From NCBI GenBank assembly GCA_944323825.1, contig CALUTY010000005.1, positions 1 through 64,000 of the forward strand: 64,000 nt of DNA. Direction: 5' to 3'. The position numbers and the translations under genes were made by a program. The stretch comes from an uncultured Bacteroidales bacterium. GTDB taxonomy: Bacteria; Bacteroidota; Bacteroidia; Bacteroidales; UBA932. How positions within the stretch are numbered: position 1 is the first letter of the stretch; every line of letters starts with the position of its first letter. A model generated the notes under the pieces. It saw only the letters and a list, made by a program, of their open reading frames with translations, was not told the origin of the DNA and did no database searches. Shown piece after piece: positions 45,257 to 55,105 of the stretch.

Positions 45257-48200
45257 CTATTCGTCATTTTCTCCTGACCTGCGTCTTTTCCTGACAAAGA
45301 CCACTATGAAAACCACGGCAGCCACTGCCACAAACGCAATTATCGTATTGTTCAGGACATTGGTCCTTGAAGAAGTTCCGCTGTCGAGCCGTTCCTTTTT
45401 CATCACCATGCCTTTTCCGTCTCCTGCGGCAGCCGCTTCACGGACCTGACGGATGTTGTCAGTGTAGCGGGCGGCCGTCCTGCCGTCAGTCTTCGAGGCT
45501 ATGAAATCCCTGAGCCTGTCATTGTCACAGACGACACCGGAACATGCAGGCCTGTATTTTTCGACAAGTCCGGCATGAAGGGCGGCTATATCCGCAAGCT
45601 GGGCTTCCGAAGCATTCCAAAGTCCTTTCCTTGCACTTTCCATCATCACGGCGGTCATTTCCTGAAGGGCGGCCGGGCTGTTCTTCTCGAAGAACTCCTG
45701 CACCCCGAGCCCGTATGAATCCTTGACATAGACATCATATATCCTGTCCCACATTTCATCGTCCACTGCCTGAGGCTTCATCACATTCCATCCGTAGGTA
45801 TTCTGGACGACCTCGGCCAATGCGGCGGCATCCCCCGCCCCGCCCTTCATCTTTTCCCGGATATATTCCGGATTGAAGATGGTGGTGCGGCTTTCCACGC
45901 CGATGGCTTCCTTGACCTCCTGCATGCGGACATTGTTCCTGTTGCGATAGTCGCTCAGATATGCATCCGGATCCTTGCCTGTGACATTCCTGACGGCAAG
46001 GTTCATCCCTCCCATGAACTCATAGACATGGTCAAGGCTGAGGGCTCCCCAAGTGTTGCTCTGGCGCGGCTGCACCACGGCGTCGGTCCTGTCAAGGGCA
46101 GCCTCAAAGGCGAATTGGCGCACTTCCTCCCATTTGTCCTCGCTTCCGTAATAGGCGCCCATGTTGTTGAGATAGACTTCGGCAATCTCGCTCTCGTCCT
46201 CCCATCTGTCACCGGACTGCACCATGCCCTGGATACCGGTGCCGTAATTGCCGTTCACTCCGCCGAAGACCCTGTACAGGGATACCTCGCGGGCATCCTT
46301 AGGAGTCATACCTTTGTCAATCAGCAGTTTCTCGGTTTCCAGCACTCCGGAAGCCACCTGATTGTCATATATGTCATCCTTGGCAGCGGCGGCCATCTCC
46401 GCTGCACGGCTGATGAGGAAAAGCCTGGATGCCGCCAGGTCACGGAGCTGTCCGCTTGTCTGCACGACCACATCTATGCGCGGACGGCCGAGCTCCGCCG
46501 ACGGGATCAGACGCAGGTCTGTCACCCTGCCGAATGCATCCCTGACAGGCTCCACTCCGAGCATATAGAGTATCTGGGCTATGGTGGCGCCCTCCGTCTC
46601 GATGAACTCACTGCTCCAGAGGGTGTAGCTTACCTTGCGCGGGATGCTGTCGTTGTGCCGCTGACGGTAAAGGCTGATGGTATTGTCAGCCAGCAGCTTG
46701 CCCTTTTCCCATGCCTCTTCGCTCGGGGTGGCCTCGGCATTGATGGCATAGAGGTTCCGGCCCGTAGGGAGAGTGTTGGGATTTGCCACAGGGTCTCCTC
46801 CAGGAGAAGGCACCACATAGCCGCCGTCAAGGCCGTTGATTATGCTGCGGAGTTCGTTCTCCGGGCTGGACTTCAATGCATCACGGTATGCAACAACATT
46901 TTTCAGAGCCCTTTCCACTTCCATTACGGCAGAGGCAAATGCCTTTTCCTCATCACTGTACCGTGTCATTCCTCCGGACATTGCCTCCATCATCTTTTCC
47001 CTGTCCATTCCCTTGCCCATCTTTTTCATCAGTCCCTTCATGGCCTTTCCGCCAGGATGTCCTGACGGGAGAGACGCCACGCCCGCATTTCCGTCATCCG
47101 TTCCGGAGATTGCCGTTCCGGCCAGCACGGCGGCAGCCGGCATCTCTTCCGCCATCCCTGTCATAATGGAGAACATGTCATTCCCGTGTGCGATGGCAGC
47201 GGATATCTCGCGGGCCTTTACCAGTTCATCAGCCGTAATCCCTGCCACACGGCACACATAATCGTCTCCCGGCACTGTCTTCCCGTCCAGAAGACCTGCC
47301 ACCAACCTTTTTGCAGGTGCAAGATAGCGTCTCGAAAATTCCGCCCTATGCTTCTCCAGTCCGACCTCTGCCCGGCCCTTCGCCTTGTCTATGGCATAGA
47401 GCCCGTATGCAACCGGATCGGTACTCATCGCCATCACCGTACTCCTTATATCCTTGTCGGCATACGGCTTCCCCATCACATAAAGGGCACCCGTGACCTT
47501 CTCATTGACAAGTTCTTCCGCAAAATTCTCCACCCTGGACACCTCGGCCTCGGAATATGCCCTGCCCGGAACGGTGTCCAGGCCCAGTTCCCGATGTATG
47601 CCGAGCTCCAGCACGGCTTTCTTGACTGCCAGGGAAGCCCTCTGCAGGGCAGCTTCATCCCTCACATCCGCCCCGGCAAGACGGTTGTACTCCTTCAGTC
47701 TGTCCGTCAGGCCGGAATAAGCGGTGCGAACACCGCTTTCCATGAACGGAGGGGTGAGATAGGAATGCAGGCCGGCGTATGCCCGGCGTTTTGCCATCAT
47801 CGCCTCTCCCACATTGGCAATGGTGTACACATAAAAATGCGGAAGGTCGCCCACAAGCCTGTCGCTCCAGTCCTTACGGCTCAGGGCCACCTGCTTGCGC
47901 GGAGTGAATTCAAGGCTTCCGTGCGCCCCGAAATGAATGAGGGCATCCGCCTTGAATCCGTATTGGGTCCACAGATAAGATGCAATATAGGCATGCGGAG
48001 GTGCGGCATCGGTGCCATGGACTATCTCGAAATCATTGTCGCCCATCCCGGCCGCAAGCTGCGGAAGCAGCACCACATTGCCGAACCTGAGCCTTGCAAG
48101 GGCAAGATTGCCTTCCGGAGTGGACATATAGCTTCCGGGAAATTCCCCGTTCACGGCCACAGCCTCGGCATACATGTCATCTCCGAGGGATTCTGAAACC

Positions 48201-49543
48201 CATCCTGCATATTCCTCAGGCGTGATGATCTCCGGCTCGGCGGTCCTGATGAAAGCGGACATCGCCCCTTCGGCATAAGCGCCGAACACCGCTCCCCTCT
48301 CCTGTATCATATTTCCCAGTTCCTCTGCGGAATCAGGCAGGCCGGACACATCATAGCCCTCCGCACGGAGCCTGACAAGAAGATTGTAAAGCGAAGGCAC
48401 GACCTCCATCCCACCGGCAGTCAGGGCACTCTGACCCGGGCCCTTGAAATAATATATCGCGACCCTCTTCTCCCGGTTCGGCTTATGCCTGAGGGAAATA
48501 TAATTGTTGACCGTCTTCACGAAATGTTCCAGCCGCTCCGGAATCGCATGAAGGTACTGCAGCCCGTCCTCCCGGCTGACATAGTTGCCGAAAAGGACGA
48601 ACGGCCTTATAGCCCCGTCAATCTCTGGAGTGACGATACTCTGTGACATGAAGCCTCCGTTCATTCCCATCGGGTCATTTTCCCAGTCTTCGACAAGGCT
48701 GTTCACATTGAGAGGGGCGAAAAGAGGAACATTCTTTTCTGTCAGATAATCCACGATATAGTCTCCCATCCGGCCGTGGGCCATATTTATCACAGCAGCC
48801 ACATCCACGCTGTCGGCATGTCCCCTGCGGAAGAATGTAGCGGCAAATCTCACCGGATAGACCATGTTTCCGGTCTCTTCAAGCCTGCGTATGAGGTCGG
48901 AAGGCTCGCCCATCTGCCCTGTGAGGATGACTCCGGGGGCATCGGCATCATAAAGCCCGCTGGCTTTCAGGAACGCCTCATATTCCGCCACAGAATTGAA
49001 GCCGAGGTCCTCGTTGCCCGGATCGGAGGGATCCGGATGATAAAGCATGTAGTATGTACGCTCCACAGCCACCTGAGGCTCGGGAGCCTTGAAAACTTTC
49101 CCGTCCACATGCCTGCGCACATACGAAAGCATGTTCTTGTAGTTGGCACGGCCTCCTCCGGCGATATACTGCCTTATGGCTGCATTGTCTGCGGAGTCAA
49201 GTGAAACTATATTGTTGTCCGGATTGGTCGCGGCCGTCACGAGGACCGGCAGCCCCTTTTCCGCAGCCCGGCGAAGCCCTTCCCTCTGCTCAGCCGTTAT
49301 ACGGATGCCCATGCCGTTGACAAACACCATGTCATACCGTCCGGCCTCGGAAAGGCGGGATACCGGAAGTTCCCGGATCTTCACAAAGCCGTTGTCATTG
49401 GCCTTGGAAATCTGCCCGAGGTCTGACACCTGCCAGTTCACAAACGCCACTTCCGTGGCGGCGAACCACCGTTGCCAGACCAGGCACAGTGCCGAAACGG
49501 CCACTGAGGCCGCCAGCACGATGATGATCTTTTTCCTGTTCAT
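45257..49543 (-). CDS. hmuS: CobN-like membrane-tethered chelatase, HmuS-like
   Basis: This 1428-residue relative of the cobaltochelatase large subunit CobN is proposed in hmu systems to remove iron from haem. The CobN hallmark is IHFGAHGSLEFTPRKQ (H537, H541). Unlike cytoplasmic CobN it has an N-terminal membrane anchor (IIIVLAASVAVSALCLVW) and a C-terminal one (NTIIAFVAVAAVVFIVVF) followed by a basic tail. The body is therefore probably periplasmic. Residues 835-859 contain eight methionines. No CobS/CobT or other cobalamin genes are nearby, and the neighbours are HmuR, HmuY and ExbB-like genes, which supports haem over cobalt. It starts 65 bp after hmuR. Confidence 0.88.
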   Translation of the reverse strand: MNRKKIIIVLAASVAVSALCLVWQRWFAATEVAFVNWQVSDLGQISKANDNGFVKIRELPVSRLSEAGRYDMVFVNGMGIRITAEQREGLRRAAEKGLPVLVTAATNPDNNIVSLDSADNAAIRQYIAGGGRANYKNMLSYVRRHVDGKVFKAPEPQVAVERTYYMLYHPDPSDPGNEDLGFNSVAEYEAFLKASGLYDADAPGVILTGQMGEPSDLIRRLEETGNMVYPVRFAATFFRRGHADSVDVAAVINMAHGRMGDYIVDYLTEKNVPLFAPLNVNSLVEDWENDPMGMNGGFMSQSIVTPEIDGAIRPFVLFGNYVSREDGLQYLHAIPERLEHFVKTVNNYISLRHKPNREKRVAIYYFKGPGQSALTAGGMEVVPSLYNLLVRLRAEGYDVSGLPDSAEELGNMIQERGAVFGAYAEGAMSAFIRTAEPEIITPEEYAGWVSESLGDDMYAEAVAVNGEFPGSYMSTPEGNLALARLRFGNVVLLPQLAAGMGDNDFEIVHGTDAAPPHAYIASYLWTQYGFKADALIHFGAHGSLEFTPRKQVALSRKDWSDRLVGDLPHFYVYTIANVGEAMMAKRRAYAGLHSYLTPPFMESGVRTAYSGLTDRLKEYNRLAGADVRDEAALQRASLAVKKAVLELGIHRELGLDTVPGRAYSEAEVSRVENFAEELVNEKVTGALYVMGKPYADKDIRSTVMAMSTDPVAYGLYAIDKAKGRAEVGLEKHRAEFSRRYLAPAKRLVAGLLDGKTVPGDDYVCRVAGITADELVKAREISAAIAHGNDMFSIMTGMAEEMPAAAVLAGTAISGTDDGNAGVASLPSGHPGGKAMKGLMKKMGKGMDREKMMEAMSGGMTRYSDEEKAFASAVMEVERALKNVVAYRDALKSSPENELRSIINGLDGGYVVPSPGGDPVANPNTLPTGRNLYAINAEATPSEEAWEKGKLLADNTISLYRQRHNDSIPRKVSYTLWSSEFIETEGATIAQILYMLGVEPVRDAFGRVTDLRLIPSAELGRPRIDVVVQTSGQLRDLAASRLFLISRAAEMAAAAKDDIYDNQVASGVLETEKLLIDKGMTPKDAREVSLYRVFGGVNGNYGTGIQGMVQSGDRWEDESEIAEVYLNNMGAYYGSEDKWEEVRQFAFEAALDRTDAVVQPRQSNTWGALSLDHVYEFMGGMNLAVRNVTGKDPDAYLSDYRNRNNVRMQEVKEAIGVESRTTIFNPEYIREKMKGGAGDAAALAEVVQNTYGWNVMKPQAVDDEMWDRIYDVYVKDSYGLGVQEFFEKNSPAALQEMTAVMMESARKGLWNASEAQLADIAALHAGLVEKYRPACSGVVCDNDRLRDFIASKTDGRTAARYTDNIRQVREAAAAGDGKGMVMKKERLDSGTSSRTNVLNNTIIAFVAVAAVVFIVVFVRKRRRSGENDE

Positions 49544-49608
49544 TCCTGTCCTTTATAAAAATTACTTGTACTTATGCGTAAAATGCCCAACTTCTGTCAT
49601 CCATAAAA

Positions 49609-51768
49609 TCACTTACTGAACATTTCTTCTATCGACAATGACAGGCCTGCGGCAAATGTGGTCCCGACAGTCACAGGGGAATTGCTGTAATAATAGTCAG
49701 GCCTGTAGTTGAAGAGGTTGTCAACTATGAAATTGAGGCTTATGCCTTTCCAGATGTCCTGGGTGAACATGAGCTTCCAGATGGTGTAGCCCGGATATCT
49801 CTGCATGGCCAGGGTCTCAAAGGTGGTGTCGGCGTAGACATGGGTGCTGAACCCGGCGAGATAGCGTCCGCTCAATGACAGGTTGAACCCGTAGTTCTTC
49901 CATTCGCGTCCGTATTCAACCCTTGCGGTCAGGGAATGCGGCCGGGTAGTGGACATGGAAGGGGAGCCGTCCGTTGTGTATTCGTGCGAATATGTGTAGG
50001 CCAGTTTAGCCCCGAAGCCGCACTGGAGCCGCATTGAGAAAGTGACATCCGCCCCCGCTATATTCGTCGGGGCATCATTGGCATAACGCATGCTGTTCAG
50101 CTGCTCATTCCAGACGGTGGTGATGCCGTTGCGGACCATATTGAAATATCCGGTCACAGTGACATTGCAGTATTTCTTGAAATATTCAGCAGAAAGGGTG
50201 AAATTGTGGCTCACCTCTGAAAGCAGGTCAGGATTGCCGTATATCATGAAGATGCTTGCCATGTCGAAGGACATGTACATCTCCTTGAGCGTCGGGGCAC
50301 GGAATCCCTTGGCGTACGATCCCCTGAAGGCAAAATGCCCTGCCCGGTCGCTGTCTATCCTGTACATCAGGCCTATCTTCGGGGAAAGGCTGCTCAGTTT
50401 CTTTGCGGAAAAATAATCATACCTCAACGCCCCGATGACATTGAATCCCTTCACCACATTCCAGTCGAACTGGGCAAAGGCATCAGCCGTCATCTGGCTA
50501 TAGCTGCGACCGTCCTCGAACTGGTATGAGAGCAGATAGTCATTCATGAAGTCCCCGCCTGCCGTCAGAGTGCCGGTCTTGCCGAAGGTCCAGTTGAAAA
50601 GAGCCCTGACATTGTGCTGCACATTGCTGTAGTTGAGCACATCGGCACTGGTATTGGTCATCCAGTCACTCTTGTTGTATTCATCGTATGAATAGGAAAG
50701 TTCCACATTCCCGGCATCGCCGAATTCGTATGCGCCCTTCAGCCCGCCGTTGATGTCCCTGTACCTGTCCTTGACAATGGCATCCGCATCCCTTTCCCTC
50801 TGGTAATATCCTATGCGCCCGGTCAGTTTCAGTCCGTCAACGGGAGTATAGACAAGACGGTCCTTCACACTGAGGGTCCTGTTTCCATACACCGTGCTGA
50901 AATCGCCCGTGCCGCCGACATCGTAAGTGTCGATGCCGGTCACCTGGGCATTCAGGACATTGCTGACCTTTCCTGCAGAAAAGCCGGCACTGCCGTCATA
51001 GCGCCGCTCATTGTGGGATCCATACCTGGCATTCAGGCGGACCGACCAGGGTTCGCTCTGTTCCTTGGTGATGAGGTTGATCACCCCGCCCACGGCATTG
51101 GAGCCGTACAGGGACGATGCACCTCCCTTTACAATCTCTATGCGTTCCACATTGTCGAGATTGAGCCTGTTGTAGTCCACATTGTCAAGAGTCTCACCTG
51201 CAATGCGCTCCCCGTCGATGAGGAACAGAACGGAACTTCCTCCGAAGCCCTGCAGGTTGACATTCACCTGCTGATCCATCGAAAACGAGAATTCTATCCC
51301 CGGAAGTTCGGTTATCAGCAGGTCCTGGATATTGGACGCATCGCTTCTGGCTATGTCCAGGTCCGATATGACCCTTGTGGTGATGGGGGCGTCCATCAGA
51401 GTCTTCGGGGTGCGCGTGCCTGTCACCACCACCTGGTCGAGGGTCACGGGATTCTCGTCAAGGGAGAAATTCCCGTCATTGTTGCCGTCGGGCTTCACCA
51501 GACGGGACTGGGTCATGAAGCCTATGAATGATGCGACTATTGTATGGTTGGAATTGTCTGGGATTTCAAGGACATAGTTTCCGTCGGACCCTGTGACGGC
51601 ACCCGCTCCGGGAAGGCCGCGGACAGTCACTCCCGCACCGGCAAGAGGTTCCCCTGCCTTGTCCGTAATCTTCCCCCTTACGGTGTATTGCGCAGAGGCC
51701 TCCACAGCAAAGCCGGCAAGCATTGCCAGCATCAGCACATATTTCACGAAATTCATTGCCGTCATCAT
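49609..51768 (-). CDS. hmuR: TonB-dependent haem receptor, HmuR-like
   Basis: This 719-residue outer-membrane receptor has a signal peptide (MNFVKYVLMLAMLAGFAVEA), a carboxypeptidase-regulatory domain (YTVRGKITDKAGEPLAGAGV), a TonB-box-like stretch LDQVVVTGTRT, a plug (IQDLLITELPGIEFSFSM, GGASSLYGSNAVGGVINLIT), and a 22-strand barrel ending in an aromatic C-terminal region. The first ATG at 51768 overlaps the hmuY stop by four bases (ATGA). The haem assignment rests on the HmuY-like gene directly upstream and the HmuS-like gene downstream. Confidence 0.9.
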   Translation of the reverse strand: MMTAMNFVKYVLMLAMLAGFAVEASAQYTVRGKITDKAGEPLAGAGVTVRGLPGAGAVTGSDGNYVLEIPDNSNHTIVASFIGFMTQSRLVKPDGNNDGNFSLDENPVTLDQVVVTGTRTPKTLMDAPITTRVISDLDIARSDASNIQDLLITELPGIEFSFSMDQQVNVNLQGFGGSSVLFLIDGERIAGETLDNVDYNRLNLDNVERIEIVKGGASSLYGSNAVGGVINLITKEQSEPWSVRLNARYGSHNERRYDGSAGFSAGKVSNVLNAQVTGIDTYDVGGTGDFSTVYGNRTLSVKDRLVYTPVDGLKLTGRIGYYQRERDADAIVKDRYRDINGGLKGAYEFGDAGNVELSYSYDEYNKSDWMTNTSADVLNYSNVQHNVRALFNWTFGKTGTLTAGGDFMNDYLLSYQFEDGRSYSQMTADAFAQFDWNVVKGFNVIGALRYDYFSAKKLSSLSPKIGLMYRIDSDRAGHFAFRGSYAKGFRAPTLKEMYMSFDMASIFMIYGNPDLLSEVSHNFTLSAEYFKKYCNVTVTGYFNMVRNGITTVWNEQLNSMRYANDAPTNIAGADVTFSMRLQCGFGAKLAYTYSHEYTTDGSPSMSTTRPHSLTARVEYGREWKNYGFNLSLSGRYLAGFSTHVYADTTFETLAMQRYPGYTIWKLMFTQDIWKGISLNFIVDNLFNYRPDYYYSNSPVTVGTTFAAGLSLSIEEMFSK

Positions 51769-52436
51769 AGATTTCCGTCCAAAGTCCTGTACTGTATGGT
51801 CATATAGCCTTTCGTCCCGCTCCCGTCCATGTAGTTCTCCAGTTTGAGGGCAATATGTCTCCCGTCCCGGAGTTTCAGTACAAAGACATTGTCGGACTTT
51901 GTGTATATAGGCGGCATCGTGCTTGTGTCCACATCGAGCCATTTGGAAAGTTCGGCATTGTACCAGTCCGCAGTATATTCTATATTGCCCTGCATCATGC
52001 CGCTCATGTCTATCGCAATGACATCTTCCGTCCAGATGTCCTCCACGAAAACATCGTCATCAGGCATCTCTCCGGAATCCGCATAGTCATCTATGTCCGT
52101 GTCCGAAGTCATCGCCACGGCCCCTCCGTTGGTCTTGGTGTCGTACCTGTGGACCGCGATGTCCCATGTATCCGGCAGGGGATCCCCGGAAACTATGTTC
52201 ACGGAGTCCGCCACGGCATTCTGAAAATCAAGGTACACCCAATGCGTGTATTGTGAGGTATTAATATAGATGGTCCCGTGCCCCGTAAGCGTTTCGGTCC
52301 GGATGAAGCCGTAGTCGGAACTGGTCTCCGGCACATCATACAGGCCTCCGAGGATGCCGCTCTCACAAGACGGGAACAGCATGAGTGCCGTTCCCGCCAA
52401 CATCGACGATGCCAGAAAGGCAGAATGCCTATTCAT
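51765..52436 (-). CDS. hmuY: HmuY-family haem-binding lipoprotein
   Basis: This 223-residue surface lipoprotein (Cys in LFPSCES near residue 24) has the HmuY pattern THWVYLDFQNA, then DTWDIAVHRYDTKTNGG, followed by an acidic middle and a beta-rich end. HmuY proteins bind haem with His or Met pairs and hand it to HmuR. The exact ligands cannot be fixed from one sequence. The start overlaps the calycin-like gene stop by eight bases. Confidence 0.85.
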   Translation of the reverse strand: MNRHSAFLASSMLAGTALMLFPSCESGILGGLYDVPETSSDYGFIRTETLTGHGTIYINTSQYTHWVYLDFQNAVADSVNIVSGDPLPDTWDIAVHRYDTKTNGGAVAMTSDTDIDDYADSGEMPDDDVFVEDIWTEDVIAIDMSGMMQGNIEYTADWYNAELSKWLDVDTSTMPPIYTKSDNVFVLKLRDGRHIALKLENYMDGSGTKGYMTIQYRTLDGNL

Positions 52437-53307
52437 TGCCGCCCTCCACCGCACTGTCACCGCTTCCTTCGTCCGGGGCCGGAGAAGTGAACACCCCTGT
52501 TATGGACATAGGCATAGCCCCAGGCGTGAATACAAAGGTTATCTCCGCAGTACCGTCGCTGCCTACCGTACCCGACACAGACCCCGTAACCTTCGTTTCT
52601 CCGCTTACAGTGTCTATTTCACCGGAAAGAGAATACCCGTCCGCTGCTTCCGTCACGGCCACATCTTCAGCCGAAAGGGAGAATTTCATTGTCCCCATGG
52701 CGGTGAACTCGTCCAAAGCAATGTCCACCGTGCTGTCAGTCTTGTATGTTATTGTACAGTTCAGAGTCTCAGTCCCCTGTGAAGACCCGCCGACCGAAAG
52801 GGCAAAGGATCCGCCGTATGTTCCTGCCACTGCCAATGCGGAAGGCACCTCGCCCTGCGTAAATTCTATCGTAAGCCCTCCCATCACTGACGGCACGGTG
52901 AAGATGAATCCGGCAGAGGTCTTGTCAGCGGCTATGGTCGCGAAAACTGATGCATCATAACTGCTCGTACTTCCGCCCATCCCCATCTCGGTGGTGCCTG
53001 TCCCGGACACGCTGTATTCCGACCCCGTCCTTGTCACGGTGCATCCTGAAAATGAAAACTCACCCCAGGTGTCGGAAACATAGCCCAATGAAACCGTGCC
53101 GTCCGTCCCGGCGGTCACCGTAATGGTCTGGTCTTCTGCAAGCATATCCTGAAAATACGAGCAGGACGCCAGAGTATAGCCAGCGTATGTTCCAGCTATA
53201 TCGTTGACATTCACTTCCGTTTCCTGGGTGCCAGCCCCATTGTCGCTGCAGGCAGCGAGAGCTGCCGAAAATGCAATCAGAGAGATTGCCTTGATGATAT
53301 TTTTCAT
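52429..53307 (-). CDS. calycin-like lipoprotein, first gene of the hmu operon
   Basis: This 292-residue lipoprotein starts MKNIIKAISLIAFSAALAAC. It holds two similar beta-barrel domains of the calycin-like type (PF13944-like): one opens with IAGTYAGYTLASCSYF, the second with VAGTYGGSFALSVGGSSQ. The end is low-complexity and acidic. Calycin barrels often bind small hydrophobic ligands, so haem or porphyrin binding is possible. It is an addition to the usual hmuYRSTUV set. The start at 53307 fits the signal peptide and the promoter 43 bp upstream. Confidence 0.8.
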   Translation of the reverse strand: MKNIIKAISLIAFSAALAACSDNGAGTQETEVNVNDIAGTYAGYTLASCSYFQDMLAEDQTITVTAGTDGTVSLGYVSDTWGEFSFSGCTVTRTGSEYSVSGTGTTEMGMGGSTSSYDASVFATIAADKTSAGFIFTVPSVMGGLTIEFTQGEVPSALAVAGTYGGSFALSVGGSSQGTETLNCTITYKTDSTVDIALDEFTAMGTMKFSLSAEDVAVTEAADGYSLSGEIDTVSGETKVTGSVSGTVGSDGTAEITFVFTPGAMPMSITGVFTSPAPDEGSGDSAVEGGNE

Positions 53308-53349
53308 TGTATACCTGTTTTTGATGTTTTGACTTTTGGATCGCAGGTG

Positions 53350-53380
53350 CAAAGGTACGGGCACGCAGCATGCACGGCAA
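53350..53380 (-). promoter_or_regulatory. promoter of the hmu operon
   Basis: On the minus strand TTG (53380-53378), a 20-bp spacer and TACCTTTG (53357-53350) match the Bacteroidetes consensus. I could not identify a Fur-type box. Confidence 0.75.
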
Positions 53381-53438
53381 TCCTCAAAAATTGGTAAAAA
53401 AACATGAAGGCCAAACACGAATGGGTATACGGACTTAA

Positions 53439-53474
53439 AAATAAAAAAGGAGGCTGACGGTTCCGTCAACCTCC
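53439..53474 (-). terminator. terminator of the ferredoxin gene
   Basis: A 12-bp stem (GGAGG...CCTCC, one mismatch) with a two-base loop, followed on the minus strand by TTTTTTATTTTT. It separates the ferredoxin from the hmu operon. Confidence 0.88.
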
Positions 53475-53513
53475 CTGCAATGCGGCATCGGCCGCATGAA
53501 GACTGAGGGCAGA

Positions 53514-53684
53514 CTACTCTGCCGGTGAGATTGCACCCATAGGGCATGCATCTGCGCATGTGCCGCAGTCTACACATACATTAGGGTCGATCTTGTAGAT
53601 GTCGCCCTCTGAAATTGCTCCTGCAGGGCACTCGCCTATGCAGGTACCGCATGCCACGCAATCCTCTGAAATTTTGTAAGCCAT
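53514..53684 (-). CDS. 2[4Fe-4S] ferredoxin
   Basis: This 56-residue clostridial-type ferredoxin has two CxxCxxCxxxC motifs: CVACGTCIGEC (Cys 9, 12, 15, 19) and CVDCGTCADAC. It starts MAYKISEDC and ends AISPAE. It is a low-potential electron carrier, probably the acceptor of pyruvate:ferredoxin oxidoreductase (nifJ at 13876-17406) and similar enzymes. It is a single gene with its own promoter and terminator. Confidence 0.96.
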   Translation of the reverse strand: MAYKISEDCVACGTCIGECPAGAISEGDIYKIDPNVCVDCGTCADACPMGAISPAE

Positions 53685-53774
53685 TTTTTTATCCTTTTAG
53701 ATTGTTAATAAAACTGAACAAAAAGACATATGCCTTTCCGCCCAGTTTCTGCCATATTTTCTTTCAACAATCTG

Positions 53775-53805
53775 CAAATTTATGTCATTAAGTCCGAATA
53801 ATCAA
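53775..53805 (-). promoter_or_regulatory. promoter of the ferredoxin gene
   Basis: On the minus strand TTG (53805-53803), a 20-bp spacer and TAAATTTG (53782-53775). The leader to the ATG is about 85 bases. Confidence 0.75.
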
Positions 53806-53839
53806 ATTTAATCTTAGATGGATTCATAAAAGAAATCAT

Positions 53840-53847
53840 TATTTTTG
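53840..53847 (+). promoter_or_regulatory. -7 element upstream of the DUF1573 gene
   Basis: TATTTTTG lies 103 bp before the ATG. No clear TTG is seen 20 bp upstream. Confidence 0.45.
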
Positions 53848-53950
53848 CAGATTGCAAATATACGCAGAAGCCGAGAGCAATGCGAACTTGTTTGCAATTG
53901 CCGAGGCGCAACAGTATATGTGGCCGCCAGGCCAAATATCAGAAAATGAA

Positions 53951-55093
53951 ATGAAAGTCAGATCTATGACACGAAAAATGTTTCAATGGCTCGCCGCCGC
54001 CGTGATTCTGCCATGCCTGTGCATCGCCACGGCCATGACTGCGGCTGCCCAGGAAAAAGTCGGGGGTACGGTGGAATTCGACAGCATGGTGCATGACTTC
54101 GGCGATGTGCTGCTCTCCGACGGGCCGCTTGAGTGCACATTCACGATGAAGAACATAAGCGACAAGCCCGTAGTGATATACAATGTGGTGACCACCTGCG
54201 GGTGTACGGACGTGAAATGGACCAGGGAGCCCATCATGCCGGGCAAGACAGGCACGATATCCTCCACCTACAGCAATGACGAAGGCCCCTACCCTTTTGA
54301 CAAGAGCCTTACCGCCTATATCTCAGGGATAAGCAATCCGGTGGTATTGAGACTCAGAGGTGTGAGCCGGGAAAAGCAGCTGCCCCTTGACCAGATGTAT
54401 CCGGTGCATTTCGGAGATCTTGGAATGAAAAGCCGTGAACTCAAATGCGGCAATCTGGAGCAGGGCGGACAGAGGAGCGACGAGATCAAGATAGCCAACC
54501 TTTCATCCTCCCCGCTTAAGGTTTCATTCACCGATGTGACTCCGGGGCTTTCCCTCAATGTCACTCCCAATCCGATACCTGCCAAGGGCACGGCCAGTCT
54601 CCAGTTCACCATTACGGCAGACAGGGAACACTGGGGCAAGAACCTGCATTATGCCACACCTCTCGTGAACGGCAGAAGTTTCAATGCGACAGAGGACGGG
54701 AAACCGACAGAAAAGGCGATATCGGTGTACTCCTTCACCAAGGAAAACTTCAGTTCTCTGACCAAGGAGCAGAGGGCAGAAGGCTCCAGACCGATGTTCG
54801 ATGCAAGCACATTCTCCTTCGGAAAGATAAAGGCAGGGACGCCGGTAGAGGCAGTATTCAATTTCACCAATATAGGGAAGAATGATTTCAGGGTCTACAA
54901 AGTGGATATAGACGCAGACAAGGCCACCCATTCGGACGTGCCTGTCGTGAAATGCGGCTACAAAGGGGCATTCAAGGTAAATCTTGACACCGCGGGGATG
55001 CCTGCCGGAGAAACCCTCGTCATAGTGACCCTTACGACCAATTCACCGTCCAGACCCATTGTCAACCTGTTCATCACAGGATGGATAGAATAA
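53951..55093 (+). CDS. exported DUF1573 protein
   Basis: This 380-residue protein has a signal peptide (MFQWLAAAVILPCLCIATAM) and two DUF1573 Ig-like domains. One contains FDSMVHDFGDVLLSDGPLEC with VTTCGCTDVKW, and the second FDASTFSFGKIKAGTPVEAV. The function is unknown. DUF1573 proteins are common periplasmic or surface proteins in Bacteroidetes. I start at 53951, since the frame from 53852 would begin within the promoter; 53966 is also possible. It lies 12 bp before the metal exporter gene and is probably cotranscribed. Confidence 0.82.
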   Translation: MKVRSMTRKMFQWLAAAVILPCLCIATAMTAAAQEKVGGTVEFDSMVHDFGDVLLSDGPLECTFTMKNISDKPVVIYNVVTTCGCTDVKWTREPIMPGKTGTISSTYSNDEGPYPFDKSLTAYISGISNPVVLRLRGVSREKQLPLDQMYPVHFGDLGMKSRELKCGNLEQGGQRSDEIKIANLSSSPLKVSFTDVTPGLSLNVTPNPIPAKGTASLQFTITADREHWGKNLHYATPLVNGRSFNATEDGKPTEKAISVYSFTKENFSSLTKEQRAEGSRPMFDASTFSFGKIKAGTPVEAVFNFTNIGKNDFRVYKVDIDADKATHSDVPVVKCGYKGAFKVNLDTAGMPAGETLVIVTLTTNSPSRPIVNLFITGWIE

Positions 55094-55105
55094 TCCGAAA
55101 ACGGC

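Noticed and set aside
45257..49543. Cobalamin biosynthesis CobN
   Set aside because: It has two membrane anchors and haem-uptake neighbours and no CobS/CobT, so HmuS fits better.
51369..51768. Longer start for the haem receptor at 51942
   Set aside because: The extension covers the end of hmuY and has no signal peptide. The ATG at 51768 overlaps the hmuY stop in the usual coupled way.
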